A stretch of DNA of 64,000 nucleotides from Pleionea litopenaei (lineage in GTDB: Bacteria; Pseudomonadota; Gammaproteobacteria; Enterobacterales; Kangiellaceae), in the NCBI RefSeq assembly GCF_031198435.1, contig NZ_CP133548.1:2762001-2826000 (forward strand), given 5' to 3'. The notes under the pieces are model-generated. The model was not told where the DNA came from, made no database searches, and saw nothing but the letters and a program-made list of their open reading frames with translations. The translations under genes were made by a program, and so were the position numbers. This document shows, in pieces, positions 46,875-55,754 of this stretch; positions within the stretch are counted from its first letter, which is position 1, and the number at the start of each line of letters is the position of its first letter.

Positions 46875-48287
46875 CTAAATAATACTTTGCCGTTTAAAGC
46901 CTCGTGTAAATACAATAATAATACTCAATAACACTGCATTGAACGCCAAAAGCACATAGGTATCTGAGCGTTCGATTGTTGACGTTAGTAGGGTTAATCC
47001 AGCAAAAAATAAAGCATAAGTTGCGGCGCATAGAAAATGAGTTAAGGTACTTATTTTAGATCGAATCATTGCATAGCTTACACAAATAGTAAGAAATTTA
47101 AATGCAAAGAAGCCAGCTACGAACAACCAAATATAGTCACCACTAAAAGGTGATTGTCGAATGATTAAAAAGAAAACTAAAAAAGTAATACTGACTTCGA
47201 TGGCTATGTTTAAAAGTACTTTCTTAATAATGACTCTTTTAAACGACTCGAAACCATCAACCGGAAGTTTGAGCCACAAAAAACGCTGAGCAAAATAAAC
47301 CCGAGTGAATAAACTCGTATCAAACGCTGCAAAAAAGGCTAGAAGCATGATTAGCAAAAACTGAAAGAGACTGAGTAACTCTTTCGAATCAGATTTCTTT
47401 GTTGAGTCTAAAAAGCCGTCAAAAAAACCGATAAAAAACTCATTAATCGGTGAGTAAACTAAGCTCACAAGCATAACTAAGACCAAAAATGCTCGTGAAA
47501 TAAATATCATTTGATACTGACCACTCATTAACGCGGTATCGAGCTGGTTATGAATGATTCCGAACTTCGCTCTGAGTGAATATCTTAATTGTATCCAGTT
47601 TCTATCAAAAAATAATGATAGGCGAGAAGGAGAACTTAAGCGAATATTAACTTCTTCATGGCTACTTTTAGATACATCAGAATTGAGACTGACTTTGGGT
47701 TTGATCGAGCGAATATAAAAAAACAGTATTGATACAAAAACAACACAAATAAACACCAGAAAAACGATGCTATTAAAACTAATATAATCAAAAAATTCAC
47801 TACCAGAATTTTTCCTAACTCGTGATATTTCAGACGCTAAGAAAACGATAGTTGAAGCTAACCATATGGCTCCAGCAGTTGAGTTTATTATGGTTAATGT
47901 TAAACAACTAATTGCAATGGTGAAAACCATTAGAATTTGTATGCCGCTACCAAAACCCATACTTAAGATTGCTAGACAAGGTAAAACTGTGAATAAAAAC
48001 AGTATCGCAATGATTGCAAAACCGATACTCGGTATGAATAGAGGCTTTAAATGGTTATATCTAGACCTAAGTAATTTACCTAAATACTGACCCCAAGTTA
48101 TGGTAAACATCATTTGCAGTACCAAACCAATCATTACCATAAGAACCTGTAAGTTTTCTGGTTTAGGTTGGTCTGAGAAAATACCACTAAAGAGACTTGC
48201 CGATAACGCGACTACAAACACCCCAATAATACTCAGTATCCATTGCTGATAAACAAGCGTTCTAAATACCGCGGTTAGCGCCCTCAT
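46875..48287 (-). CDS. Integral membrane protein, probable permease of the adjacent ABC ATPase
   Basis: 470 residues with about 10-12 hydrophobic helices (for example ILSIIGVFVVALSASLFSGI and LVMLVSLVYSPINEFFIGFF) and no soluble domain. It overlaps the ATPase gene by four bases (ATGA), so it is the membrane partner of that ABC transporter. The family is not recognised beyond ABC-2-like permease. The substrate is unknown. GntR-controlled ABC systems of this form often respond to envelope stress or antibiotics, which is only an analogy. Confidence 0.75.
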   Translation of the reverse strand: MRALTAVFRTLVYQQWILSIIGVFVVALSASLFSGIFSDQPKPENLQVLMVMIGLVLQMMFTITWGQYLGKLLRSRYNHLKPLFIPSIGFAIIAILFLFTVLPCLAILSMGFGSGIQILMVFTIAISCLTLTIINSTAGAIWLASTIVFLASEISRVRKNSGSEFFDYISFNSIVFLVFICVVFVSILFFYIRSIKPKVSLNSDVSKSSHEEVNIRLSSPSRLSLFFDRNWIQLRYSLRAKFGIIHNQLDTALMSGQYQMIFISRAFLVLVMLVSLVYSPINEFFIGFFDGFLDSTKKSDSKELLSLFQFLLIMLLAFFAAFDTSLFTRVYFAQRFLWLKLPVDGFESFKRVIIKKVLLNIAIEVSITFLVFFLIIRQSPFSGDYIWLFVAGFFAFKFLTICVSYAMIRSKISTLTHFLCAATYALFFAGLTLLTSTIERSDTYVLLAFNAVLLSIIIVFTRGFKRQSII

Positions 48288-49159
48288 AAGTGCAACTCCA
48301 CAAAAATATCATCAAGGCTTAGAAGTTCTAAACGGATGTTCGCTGTCAGTCGTTTAGACAATTCTTCTAAATTGATTTCTCGAATATCTTCGACGGTCAC
48401 TGTGGCTTGATTTTGCGTCAGGGTAATATTTAACGTACCAGGAATTGCCAGCTCGTGTGGTAAAGGTTGAGAGCTTGTAATATGTAACTTAACGATGCGT
48501 TCTTTAAGATCGTCTATTTCACCATAAAAATAACACTGGCCATCTTTAATGAGTAACACTTTCGCCGCGACTCTCTCGAGATCAGACGTGATATGAGTTG
48601 AAAACAAGACGGTTTGCTGCTCGTTCGTATTGAGTTCTAGCAACGTCTTAATAAATTTTCTTCGTGTCGTCGGGTCTAAACTAGCGACTGGTTCATCAAG
48701 AATAAGCAGATCTGGCTCAGGTGCGATCGCCATGATAATGGCTAGTTTTTGTTGCTGACCAGTCGACAACTTGTGAACTTTACTACGCCTATCAAGCTGC
48801 CAGTCGTTTAATAAAAAATCAACCAAACTCGAGTTCCACTGTGGATAAAAACTTTGGGTATAGTCAATTAACTGTTGAACACTCATCCAAGAGAGAAGTT
48901 CAGACTCTTGCGACACGTATCCAATTTTCTGTTTTGTCTGACTGGAAAGATCAGGTACGGTTTCGCCAAGTAATTTAATATTGCCGGAGTCTGCAAGATG
49001 TAATCCTATCAGAGTTTGTAATAACGTCGTTTTTCCTGCACCGTTGCTTCCTAAAATACCAACGACGGAGCCTTTTTCGATGGTAAAGCTAAGGTCATTC
49101 AGTACGTGATGCTTTCCAAAAGATTTTTTGAGTTGATTAACTTCGATTATATTCTGCAT
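48284..49159 (-). CDS. ABC transporter ATP-binding protein
   Basis: 291-residue ATPase of the BcrA/YtrB-like class. Walker A GSNGAGKTTLLQTL, Q-loop region IGYVSQESELL, signature LSTGQQQKLAIIMAIAPEPD and Walker B LLILDEPVASLDP are all intact. A C-terminal extension of about 85 residues is normal for this subfamily. Five bases follow the GntR gene and the permease overlaps by four, so the set is one operon. Confidence 0.93.
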   Translation of the reverse strand: MQNIIEVNQLKKSFGKHHVLNDLSFTIEKGSVVGILGSNGAGKTTLLQTLIGLHLADSGNIKLLGETVPDLSSQTKQKIGYVSQESELLSWMSVQQLIDYTQSFYPQWNSSLVDFLLNDWQLDRRSKVHKLSTGQQQKLAIIMAIAPEPDLLILDEPVASLDPTTRRKFIKTLLELNTNEQQTVLFSTHITSDLERVAAKVLLIKDGQCYFYGEIDDLKERIVKLHITSSQPLPHELAIPGTLNITLTQNQATVTVEDIREINLEELSKRLTANIRLELLSLDDIFVELHL

Positions 49160-49164
49160 TTCAC

Positions 49165-49554
49165 TTATTTCTCATACTGTGAACGAATGGCGGAGACAAG
49201 AGTTGTTAGGTCAATTTCTAACTGTCTAGCTTCGGTGATCAAAGAGTCAATTGATGGAGCTAATAATGTAAGCCTTTCTTCAAGAGTGCCAGCTACAGGC
49301 ATTTGGCTTGAAACAATCATACCTTTGCCCCTTTGTCTTTCTAAAATGCCTTCTACTTCAAGCATCGAGTAAGCTTTTGAAATAGTCATAGGATTCACCG
49401 CGAGTTGACTGGCGACATTCCTTACTGACGGCATTGCATCGCCAGGCTTTAATTGTTCACTAGCAACCATTCGCTTAATTTGGTCGATAAGCTGACGATA
49501 AATTGGAACACCTGAAGAGGGCGCAATCTCAAGAGGTATAAATGGGTTCAGCAT
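49165..49554 (-). CDS. GntR-family (YtrA-type) transcription regulator
   Basis: 129 residues: a winged HTH (about 18-85, with PSVRNVASQLAVNPMTISKA as recognition part) and a short C-terminal helical tail, as in YtrA regulators rather than full GntR proteins with a ligand domain. These repress the ABC operons they are encoded with. The inverted repeat at 49815-49834 in front of the operon is the likely operator. Confidence 0.92.
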   Translation of the reverse strand: MLNPFIPLEIAPSSGVPIYRQLIDQIKRMVASEQLKPGDAMPSVRNVASQLAVNPMTISKAYSMLEVEGILERQRGKGMIVSSQMPVAGTLEERLTLLAPSIDSLITEARQLEIDLTTLVSAIRSQYEK

Positions 49555-49577
49555 AATGAGTTATCCGATTGCATTGT

Positions 49578-49796
49578 TTACCAACCCAGCGATTGCGCAA
49601 TGACATGAATGGTCATTTTGGTTGCCACCCAGAAATCATAATCTTGATAATGTGTTGATAACTCGGTGGTGTGTACGCCAAGTATGAGGCTGAATAATGT
49701 GACAAAAAATACCGGCCCCATAAACCATTGATTAAAACGGCTCAGTCTGCGTTTTAACCGCCAGTGATTCATTGCTTTTGAAATGGTTTTATCCAT
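49578..49796 (-). CDS. Small membrane protein at the head of the GntR/ABC operon
   Basis: 72 residues from the ATG at 49796, chosen because GGAG lies nine bases before it (the frame is open to 49850, without a ribosome site). It has a basic N-terminus (KAMNHWRLKRRLSRFNQWFM), one membrane helix (GPVFFVTLFSLILGV) and a possible second weaker one at the C-terminus. No family recognised. Gap to the regulator is 23 bases. It probably belongs to the transporter system. Confidence 0.7.
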   Translation of the reverse strand: MDKTISKAMNHWRLKRRLSRFNQWFMGPVFFVTLFSLILGVHTTELSTHYQDYDFWVATKMTIHVIAQSLGW

Positions 49797-49814
49797 GACT
49801 GTTCTCCTGATTGC

Positions 49815-49834
49815 TGTATTAATACTATAATACA
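49815..49834. promoter_or_regulatory. Candidate GntR operator
   Basis: Perfect inverted repeat TGTATTA-N6-TAATACA. It covers the likely -10 box (TAGTAT on the minus strand) whose -35 TTGACG lies 17 bases further upstream at 49845-49850. This arrangement fits autorepression by the regulator at 49165. Confidence 0.75.
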
Positions 49835-49850
49835 CATATACAGTCGTCAA
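49822..49850 (-). promoter_or_regulatory. Sigma-70-type promoter of the GntR/ABC operon
   Basis: -35 TTGACG (49845-49850) and -10 TAGTAT (49822-49827) with a 17-base spacer, 26 bases before the first start codon. It overlaps the inverted repeat described at 49815. Confidence 0.65.
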
Positions 49851-49978
49851 CCATAGATTGGAGAAATATTCGCCTAGATATACTATCTTATTGATTTTAA
49901 TGCTGAAAATATCTTATTCCGGGGTGAAAAATTGCGTATTATGGTGCTTTCGATAACACTAAAAAAACAAAGTTGACT

Positions 49979-51088
49979 ATGATTCTGAGACTTAGAAAGC
50001 GAATTTGCACAAGACACTTAATGAGAGGACTTTGGATATTTGTAGTACTTTCAATACCTGGCTGGGCGCAGGCAGCAACCCCGCTCGAAAGTATTCGCCC
50101 TGAACAAGCTGGTTACTCAGTTGAGCGTCTTAATCAGTTGAAACAGTTTTTAATTGAGAAACACAGCAGCAGTATGGTGATTTTGCAAGATGGTAAATTG
50201 GTGTTTGAATATGGTGATATCAATAAACCTCATTTGGTACATTCAATTCGTAAAGCGTTGTTGAGTAGCCTACTGGGTATTGAATGGGGTAATGGAAAAT
50301 TCAATCTGGATCAAACACTGGCGACGATAGAGTATAAAAAATTAGTCGAAGGACTGACATCAAAAGAACAGCAGGCGACTTTAGCGGATGTTTTCAAATC
50401 GCGGTCGGGAGTGTACTTACCCGCTGCAGCCGAGTCTCCCTTAATGAAACAATCAAAACCAAAACGTGGAAGTCACACCCCGGGTAGTCATTATTATTAC
50501 AATAACTGGGACTTTAACTTTGCCGGGCAATACTTTGAAGCCATCTCAGGGCAGTCGATTTTTACTGCGTTTCACCAAAACATTGCTGGACCCATTGGTA
50601 TGCAGAACTTTAAAGGTCGATATATAGAGGTGAACAGCGCTGACAAACATAGCTGGCGCAACGACATGATCGATGGCTTTTATTGGTATGAAAGAGAAAC
50701 ATCTGAGGTACCCGCGTACCATTTTCGATTATCGACTTACGACTTAGCCTTATATGGGCAACTGCTACTCAATCGAGGTCGTTGGGATGGTCAGCAAATT
50801 ATTCCTGAACAATGGCTCGATTTATCCTTGCAGCCTTATTCGATTTACAATGAAAAGTATGGCCTTTCCTATGGCATGCTTTGGTACGTTTTAGTACCTG
50901 ACAAAGGTCAAGAATACGCGTCGTTTTATCATACCGGAACTGGCGTTCACATGATCGGTGTCTACCCTAAACTTGGTATGGTAATGATTCATCGTGTTAA
51001 CACAGAAGCAGACTATCATTTTAGTCCGAATGATCTGCTGACTGTCATTCGCTTAACCCATGCTGCTAGGATAAAAACCGATGATTAA
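49979..51088 (+). CDS. Exported beta-lactamase-fold serine hydrolase
   Basis: 369 residues from the ATG at 49979 (a TTG lies six bases earlier). The N-terminus, MRGLWIFVVLSIPGWAQA around 14-32, is a signal peptide. The active site fits class C beta-lactamase/esterase geometry: SIRK (S-x2-K) near 85, Tyr in YYYNNWDFN near 180 as the Y-x-N motif, and HTGTGVHM near 320 as the third motif. The family includes esterases, peptidases and 6-aminohexanoate hydrolases; true beta-lactamase activity is unlikely. The 3' end overlaps the next gene by eight bases, so the two are probably co-transcribed. Confidence 0.85.
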   Translation: MILRLRKRICTRHLMRGLWIFVVLSIPGWAQAATPLESIRPEQAGYSVERLNQLKQFLIEKHSSSMVILQDGKLVFEYGDINKPHLVHSIRKALLSSLLGIEWGNGKFNLDQTLATIEYKKLVEGLTSKEQQATLADVFKSRSGVYLPAAAESPLMKQSKPKRGSHTPGSHYYYNNWDFNFAGQYFEAISGQSIFTAFHQNIAGPIGMQNFKGRYIEVNSADKHSWRNDMIDGFYWYERETSEVPAYHFRLSTYDLALYGQLLLNRGRWDGQQIIPEQWLDLSLQPYSIYNEKYGLSYGMLWYVLVPDKGQEYASFYHTGTGVHMIGVYPKLGMVMIHRVNTEADYHFSPNDLLTVIRLTHAARIKTDD

Positions 51089-51902
51089 ATCGATTTTAAT
51101 TACAGGATGTTCTACTGGCATTGGCCTCCATACGGCAATGACCTTAAACAAACTCGGCTATACCGTATTCGCAACCGCAAGACAGTTGAAAGATGTCGAG
51201 AAACTTAAAGAGCTAGGATTAGATGCCAGGCAATTGGATATCAATAACTTTCAACAGCAACAACAAGTCTTAGATGAAATACTAGGGTTAACCGACGGAA
51301 CGTTAGACGCCTTGTTTAACAATGCGGCTTACGGTCAACCCGGAGCCATAGAGGACCTCAGTACCGAGATCTTACGCGAGCAGTTCGAAACAAATGTTTT
51401 CGCTTGGCATGAACTGACCATACGTTGTTTAAAAATTATGCGCAAACAAGGGTACGGACGCATCATTCAAAACTCATCTGTGTTGGGTTTTGTGACGATG
51501 CCATTTCGAGGCGCTTATAATGCCAGTAAGTTTGCAATTGAAGGATTGACGGATACTCTTCGCTTAGAATTAGCTGGAACTAACATACACATCAGTCTTA
51601 TTGAACCTGGCCCTATCGAATCCAATTTTCGCAAAACTGCTTTGCAAAAGTTTAATGACAATATCGATGTTCAAAACAGTGTGTTTGCTGAAGCTTACCA
51701 ACGTCAAATTGATAGATTATCTAGTGATGTAGGAAATAAATTTACTCTTGCCCCTGACGCGGTAACCTTGAAGGTCATTCATGCATTAAGCAGTACTAAA
51801 CCAAAAGCAAGATATCGGGTAACCCTACCGACGCATATTTTTGCTATGTTGAAGCGAATACTTTCAACTCGACTTCTCGACAAAATGTTAATCAAAGGTT
51901 AA
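51081..51902 (+). CDS. Short-chain dehydrogenase/reductase
   Basis: 273-residue Rossmann oxidoreductase. Cofactor motif TGCSTGIGLHTA near residue 8, NNAAYGQPG (N-N-A-G-like) near 86, catalytic Ser in NSSVLGF and Y-x3-K in YNASKFAIEG. R at the end of strand 2 (TARQ) suggests NADP preference. It starts inside the hydrolase gene and is followed six bases later by the antiporter gene. Substrate unknown. Confidence 0.9.
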   Translation: MIKSILITGCSTGIGLHTAMTLNKLGYTVFATARQLKDVEKLKELGLDARQLDINNFQQQQQVLDEILGLTDGTLDALFNNAAYGQPGAIEDLSTEILREQFETNVFAWHELTIRCLKIMRKQGYGRIIQNSSVLGFVTMPFRGAYNASKFAIEGLTDTLRLELAGTNIHISLIEPGPIESNFRKTALQKFNDNIDVQNSVFAEAYQRQIDRLSSDVGNKFTLAPDAVTLKVIHALSSTKPKARYRVTLPTHIFAMLKRILSTRLLDKMLIKG

Positions 51903-51908
51903 AAGGTT

Positions 51909-53483
51909 ATGGACTTTATTTGGATTTTGTTCGCGTTTGGATGTGGATTGTTAGCTAGAACATTATCTTTGCCTCCGTTAATTGGATATTTAATTGCCGG
52001 CTTTTCTCTAAACTTCATCGGTATAGAAGCACCTGAGTTGCTGAATCTTTTGTCGGACTTAGGGATTACACTTTTGCTTTTCACCATCGGTTTAAAGTTG
52101 AAGATAAAAGATCTCATTCAGCCAAGTGTTTGGATAACGACGATCAGTCATATGGGATCGTGGATACTTCTGTTCTTAGTGCTATCAATATTACCGGCCA
52201 CTTATGCGATCAGTTATTTTTCGGGATTAGAATGGACCACAATTGCTTTAGTTGGTTTTGCATTAAGCTTCAGCAGTACGGTTTGCATCGTAAAAATATT
52301 AGAAGAAAGTGGTGAGTTAAAATCAAGACACGGCAAGCTAGCGGTTGGCATTCTGGTCATGCAAGATATTATTGCTGTCTTTTTTATGGTTTTCGCTACT
52401 GGTGTTTTGCCGTCAATTTGGGCCGTTGGTTTGCTTGGTTTATTGTTCCTTAGAAAACCTATTGGTTGGTTAATGAATCAAGTTGGACATGGAGAGTTGC
52501 TCCCTTTGTTAGGTTTCTTCTTAGCCTTTGGTGGGTATGAGCTATTTAAAGTGGTTGGAATAAAAGGGGATGTCGGAGCAATAGTTATTGGTATTTTATT
52601 GTCGAGCCATAGTAAGTCTACAGAGTTGTACAAAGCCCTCATGGGATTTAAAGATTTATTCTTAATAGGATTCTTTTTATCCATCGGATTCACCGCGTTA
52701 CCGAATTACGAAATGATCACACTTGCATTGGTGTTCACCCTAATTTTGCCTTTCAAAAGTATTTTGTTTTTTACTCTTTTAAATCTATTAGGGCATAGAG
52801 CCAGAACATCCTTTCTCTCGTCGATGGTTTTAAGTAATTACAGTGAGTTTGGACTGATCGTTGTTGCTTTTTGTGTAGAAGCTCAATGGTTGGCTAAAGA
52901 TTGGTTAGTCGTACTTGCATTGTCAGTGTCATTCTCGTTTATTTTAACCAGTCTTTTTTATCGCAATGCGCATAGAATCTATCGCGATAGAAATACCTTG
53001 ATTAACCGGTTTGAAAAAGCAAATTTACACCGGGATGACACTTTTAAGCTGCCTAAACATGCAGAAATATTAGTCATCGGTATGGGGCGAGTGGGAAAAG
53101 GAACCTATCATTCACTGGAGCGACTGCAAGGTGAAAAAGTTTGGGGCATTGACTCAGATGAAGACCGAGTAAGTAAACTGCAAAAAATCGGCTATAGAGC
53201 ACTTTTCGGAGACGGAGAAGACTCTGATCTATGGCGTAACATGGACCTTAGCAATACTCGTCTAGTGCTCATTGCATTGCCCTATATTCAAGATATTAAA
53301 AATATTCAAGAGCAACTAAATTCTGTCAATTATTCAGGCAAAGTCGTTGCTATTGCGCGCTATGAAGACCAAATTGAGCAGTTGGAAGAATGCGGTATTG
53401 ACCGCATCTTCAATTTTTACACTGAAGCTGGCGTAGGTTTCGCAGAGGAGAGCTTAACCCTACTTCATGAGAAATCAAACTAA
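51909..53483 (+). CDS. Kef-type monovalent cation/proton antiporter with TrkA-N domain
   Basis: 524 residues: about twelve membrane helices of the CPA2 family, then a cytosolic NAD-binding TrkA-N domain beginning VIGMGRVGKGTYHSLERL near residue 395. The segment GFALSFSSTVCIVKIL and HGKLAVGILVMQDIIAVFF hold the conserved S-S-T and Q-D of CPA2 exchangers. Ribosome site AAAGG lies eight bases before the ATG. By similarity it moves K+ or Na+ against protons, gated by nucleotide. It ends three bases before a convergent gene. Confidence 0.92.
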   Translation: MDFIWILFAFGCGLLARTLSLPPLIGYLIAGFSLNFIGIEAPELLNLLSDLGITLLLFTIGLKLKIKDLIQPSVWITTISHMGSWILLFLVLSILPATYAISYFSGLEWTTIALVGFALSFSSTVCIVKILEESGELKSRHGKLAVGILVMQDIIAVFFMVFATGVLPSIWAVGLLGLLFLRKPIGWLMNQVGHGELLPLLGFFLAFGGYELFKVVGIKGDVGAIVIGILLSSHSKSTELYKALMGFKDLFLIGFFLSIGFTALPNYEMITLALVFTLILPFKSILFFTLLNLLGHRARTSFLSSMVLSNYSEFGLIVVAFCVEAQWLAKDWLVVLALSVSFSFILTSLFYRNAHRIYRDRNTLINRFEKANLHRDDTFKLPKHAEILVIGMGRVGKGTYHSLERLQGEKVWGIDSDEDRVSKLQKIGYRALFGDGEDSDLWRNMDLSNTRLVLIALPYIQDIKNIQEQLNSVNYSGKVVAIARYEDQIEQLEECGIDRIFNFYTEAGVGFAEESLTLLHEKSN

Positions 53484-53486
53484 CGG

Positions 53487-53837
53487 CTAGTTACTGTAAG
53501 TAATCGACACTTGCTCAAATTGAGAAACTCGAGGAGCTGCCATATCGCTTCGAACTAATTGTGTATTATCTATGGATAATTGAGTAGGGTTTACCCAGGT
53601 CGCTATTTCACTGAAGTTGCTAATTGGCTGCGTTGATTGATAAAGAGTTACTTGAGTATTTGAACTCTTTAATATTAATGCATAGCGATTGTCGTCTGTA
53701 CACTGATGGTATTCAAAAGCGTAGTCACCTTGATGACTAATCGGGTGCGTTGTGCAAGCTGTTTTTTCTGAGTTAGGTAGTAGGAAAATTCCGGTCATCA
53801 ACAGGATAGTAGACACTATTATTATAAGCGCTTTCAT
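53487..53837 (-). CDS. Small exported protein, function unknown
   Basis: 116 residues from the ATG at 53837, which has AGGAG seven bases before it. Begins MKALIIIVSTILLMTGIFLL, a signal peptide or anchor. It has two Cys (TACTTHP and YHQCTDD) about 23 residues apart that could bond in the periplasm. Strand-rich, no motif known. Faces the antiporter gene and shares its upstream gap with the PH-domain gene. Confidence 0.65.
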   Translation of the reverse strand: MKALIIIVSTILLMTGIFLLPNSEKTACTTHPISHQGDYAFEYHQCTDDNRYALILKSSNTQVTLYQSTQPISNFSEIATWVNPTQLSIDNTQLVRSDMAAPRVSQFEQVSITYSN

Positions 53838-53919
53838 TATGGCTCCTCTCAAGGTGTTTTCCTAAGTAACGAACCATGGTAAATTTTATTCCACGGAAAT
53901 AAAAATAATTGAGGTAAAA

Positions 53920-54294
53920 ATGGGACTTTTTTCTAGTTTGCTCGGAAATGCTGGCGTTATTGATTCCGACGAGCTCAATAAACAATTAGCACCTTTAATG
54001 TCTGATAATGAAAACATTGAAATCGGATTTGCTATATTTCGAGATAAAATGATTTTCACCAATCGACGTTTGATCATAACGGATACACAGGGATTGACGG
54101 GAAGTAAGGTTTCTTACTTATCAATACCTTACTCCAAAATAACCAAGTTTTCGATTGAGACCACGGGCACGTTCGACCTCGATGCCGAGTTAAAAATCTG
54201 GGTCGGTAGCGAGTCAGCTCCCATTGAAAGAAAGTTTAATAAAAAGGTTAATATTTTCGAGGTTCAAAAAGTTCTAATTAATTACTTGTCTTAA
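53920..54294 (+). CDS. Bacterial PH-domain protein (YvbH-like)
   Basis: 124 residues with the bacterial pleckstrin-homology fold. Opens MGLFSSLLGNAGVIDSDELN and contains MIFTNRRLIITDTQGLTG and SYLSIPYSKITKFSIETTG, then FDLDAELKIWVG, the usual run of this family. The function of such proteins is not settled. The ribosome site GAGG is about seven bases before the ATG. The 3' end overlaps the convergent peptidase gene by 17 bases. Confidence 0.9.
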   Translation: MGLFSSLLGNAGVIDSDELNKQLAPLMSDNENIEIGFAIFRDKMIFTNRRLIITDTQGLTGSKVSYLSIPYSKITKFSIETTGTFDLDAELKIWVGSESAPIERKFNKKVNIFEVQKVLINYLS

Positions 54295-55270
54295 TATCGC
54301 TTAATATTACCTGACAATTGTCTAGAGTATTTTGTATTTGGCGATAAGTAGCCTGATAAGTTTGATTGTCAGGGTCGAGCTTGAGTGCTTGCTGTATAAC
54401 TGTATCTGCATAAGCTTTGCATCGAGCTTTAGATAATACATGAGCAAAATTATTAAGGTAAGCGGCTTCGTTCGAAGCATACTGGTAGCCGGAGTAGAAC
54501 CAGTTAATCGATTTTTCAGTGTTTTCTTCTATAAAGTGGTTACCTAATAAAAAATAGGCGAGCCACTGCTCCTTCCAGCGCGAGGTAGCTGTTTTTAGTC
54601 CCTCTAAGCCTGCTTCAACATGCCCAGATTTAATCAGATCATAGCTCGAACGAGTATAAATAAAAGGATTCAAGGTTGCAGAAGCGACAGTGGTCGGTAA
54701 GGGAATTAACAACCAGTAGTTTGCTCTTGCCCAGGTTCTTTCAAATACGCTTAAAGGTTGTCGGTAATGTTTTCTTTGTCCTGAGTGAAGAATGATATCT
54801 TCAGTATTTAAGTCATAGCCAACCACAACCGCATAGTGCCATTGCGGCAACCAATCGAGTCCTAGGTTTTGCAAAATAATTACCGGAATATCTTGCTCGA
54901 TAAGTTCCAGTAGTTGTGAAATTTTTCCTGACTCACTGTAAGCGATCAGAGAAAGCTGGCGTGTTGCTGCAGTCATTTCTATCTGCAAGCTGCCTTGAAG
55001 TTTTGGAACAAATAAAGTCGGAGCAATGCTCTCTGGTGATTCATCAAGATCGTAAAACTGTGCGACCTCTGCTAGCGTGGTAGGCCCACAAAAGAAATCT
55101 TGTTGTGGATAAAACGGAACGTTTTGAATCACCTTCGATAATTGATATCGAGAAGACTTAGTAGAGAGGATCTGTTCGGTTTGTGGCGTCGAAGCGCACG
55201 CACTTAACAATAAAAAGGTGCTAAACGCTAGCACCTTTTTGGCAGTTTTTAGAGTCTTGTTTGCTAACAA
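54278..55270 (-). CDS. PA2778-type lipoprotein cysteine peptidase with TPR-like tail
   Basis: 330 residues. The start is a TTG right after the stop of the upstream gene. A lipobox LLSAC near 24 marks an outer-membrane or periplasmic lipoprotein. The C39-like peptidase has Cys in FYPQQDFFCGPTTLAEVAQF near 62 and His in WLPQWHYAVVVGYD near 145, then Asp/Ile-Ile-Leu-His-Ser-Gly. The C-terminus from about 205 is helical TPR (LEGLKTATSRWKEQWLAYFL). Paired with a PA2779-type gene upstream, as in Pseudomonas. Role of the pair unknown. Confidence 0.88.
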   Translation of the reverse strand: MLANKTLKTAKKVLAFSTFLLLSACASTPQTEQILSTKSSRYQLSKVIQNVPFYPQQDFFCGPTTLAEVAQFYDLDESPESIAPTLFVPKLQGSLQIEMTAATRQLSLIAYSESGKISQLLELIEQDIPVIILQNLGLDWLPQWHYAVVVGYDLNTEDIILHSGQRKHYRQPLSVFERTWARANYWLLIPLPTTVASATLNPFIYTRSSYDLIKSGHVEAGLEGLKTATSRWKEQWLAYFLLGNHFIEENTEKSINWFYSGYQYASNEAAYLNNFAHVLSKARCKAYADTVIQQALKLDPDNQTYQATYRQIQNTLDNCQVILSDIKTSN

Positions 55271-55651
55271 TTAACTATTGATCGGTCGAATAAAAGGATA
55301 AACGTCGGTCACGCCTAATACATCTAACACAGCAATGACGACTAAAACCGTCACTATCGTTCCTACTACGCCTTCTCCGGCAGGTAATTGCTCTAATGAA
55401 TTGTGAAATTGGTGGAGCTCCTCATCAGTCATGTGCTGAACGCGTGCCATGGCCTGTTCTTTGCTAACACCTAATTGCTCTAGCTTTTTTTGTACTGCAG
55501 CGGTATCCATGTAGCTAATAATTTGTTGTCGAGTAAATTGCTGTTGCTGGAGTTTGACTACATTGTCAGAAGAAACTATATCCGCAAAGGCTGAATTAAA
55601 GCTTAAGATTACAAATAAAAGAGAGAAGCTACTTGTTAGAATCTTTTTCAT
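55271..55651 (-). CDS. PA2779-type exported protein
   Basis: 126 residues with signal peptide (ILTSSFSLLFVILSFNSAFA), a helical body with RQQIISYMDTAAVQKKLEQL and DEELHQFHNSLEQLPAG, and a hydrophobic C-terminal helix GTIVTVLVVIAVLDVLGVTD. This is the usual partner of the PA2778-type peptidase, which starts directly after its stop. AAGGA lies eight bases before the ATG. Confidence 0.88.
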   Translation of the reverse strand: MKKILTSSFSLLFVILSFNSAFADIVSSDNVVKLQQQQFTRQQIISYMDTAAVQKKLEQLGVSKEQAMARVQHMTDEELHQFHNSLEQLPAGEGVVGTIVTVLVVIAVLDVLGVTDVYPFIRPINS

Positions 55652-55754
55652 AGCGCTGTCCTTAAATTGTGAGTGAGTTAATTAGTGTATACAAATTACG
55701 GCAGAAAACAATAATGAGGGTCCTAAGACATACAAAGGACCTCAATTATTGTAT

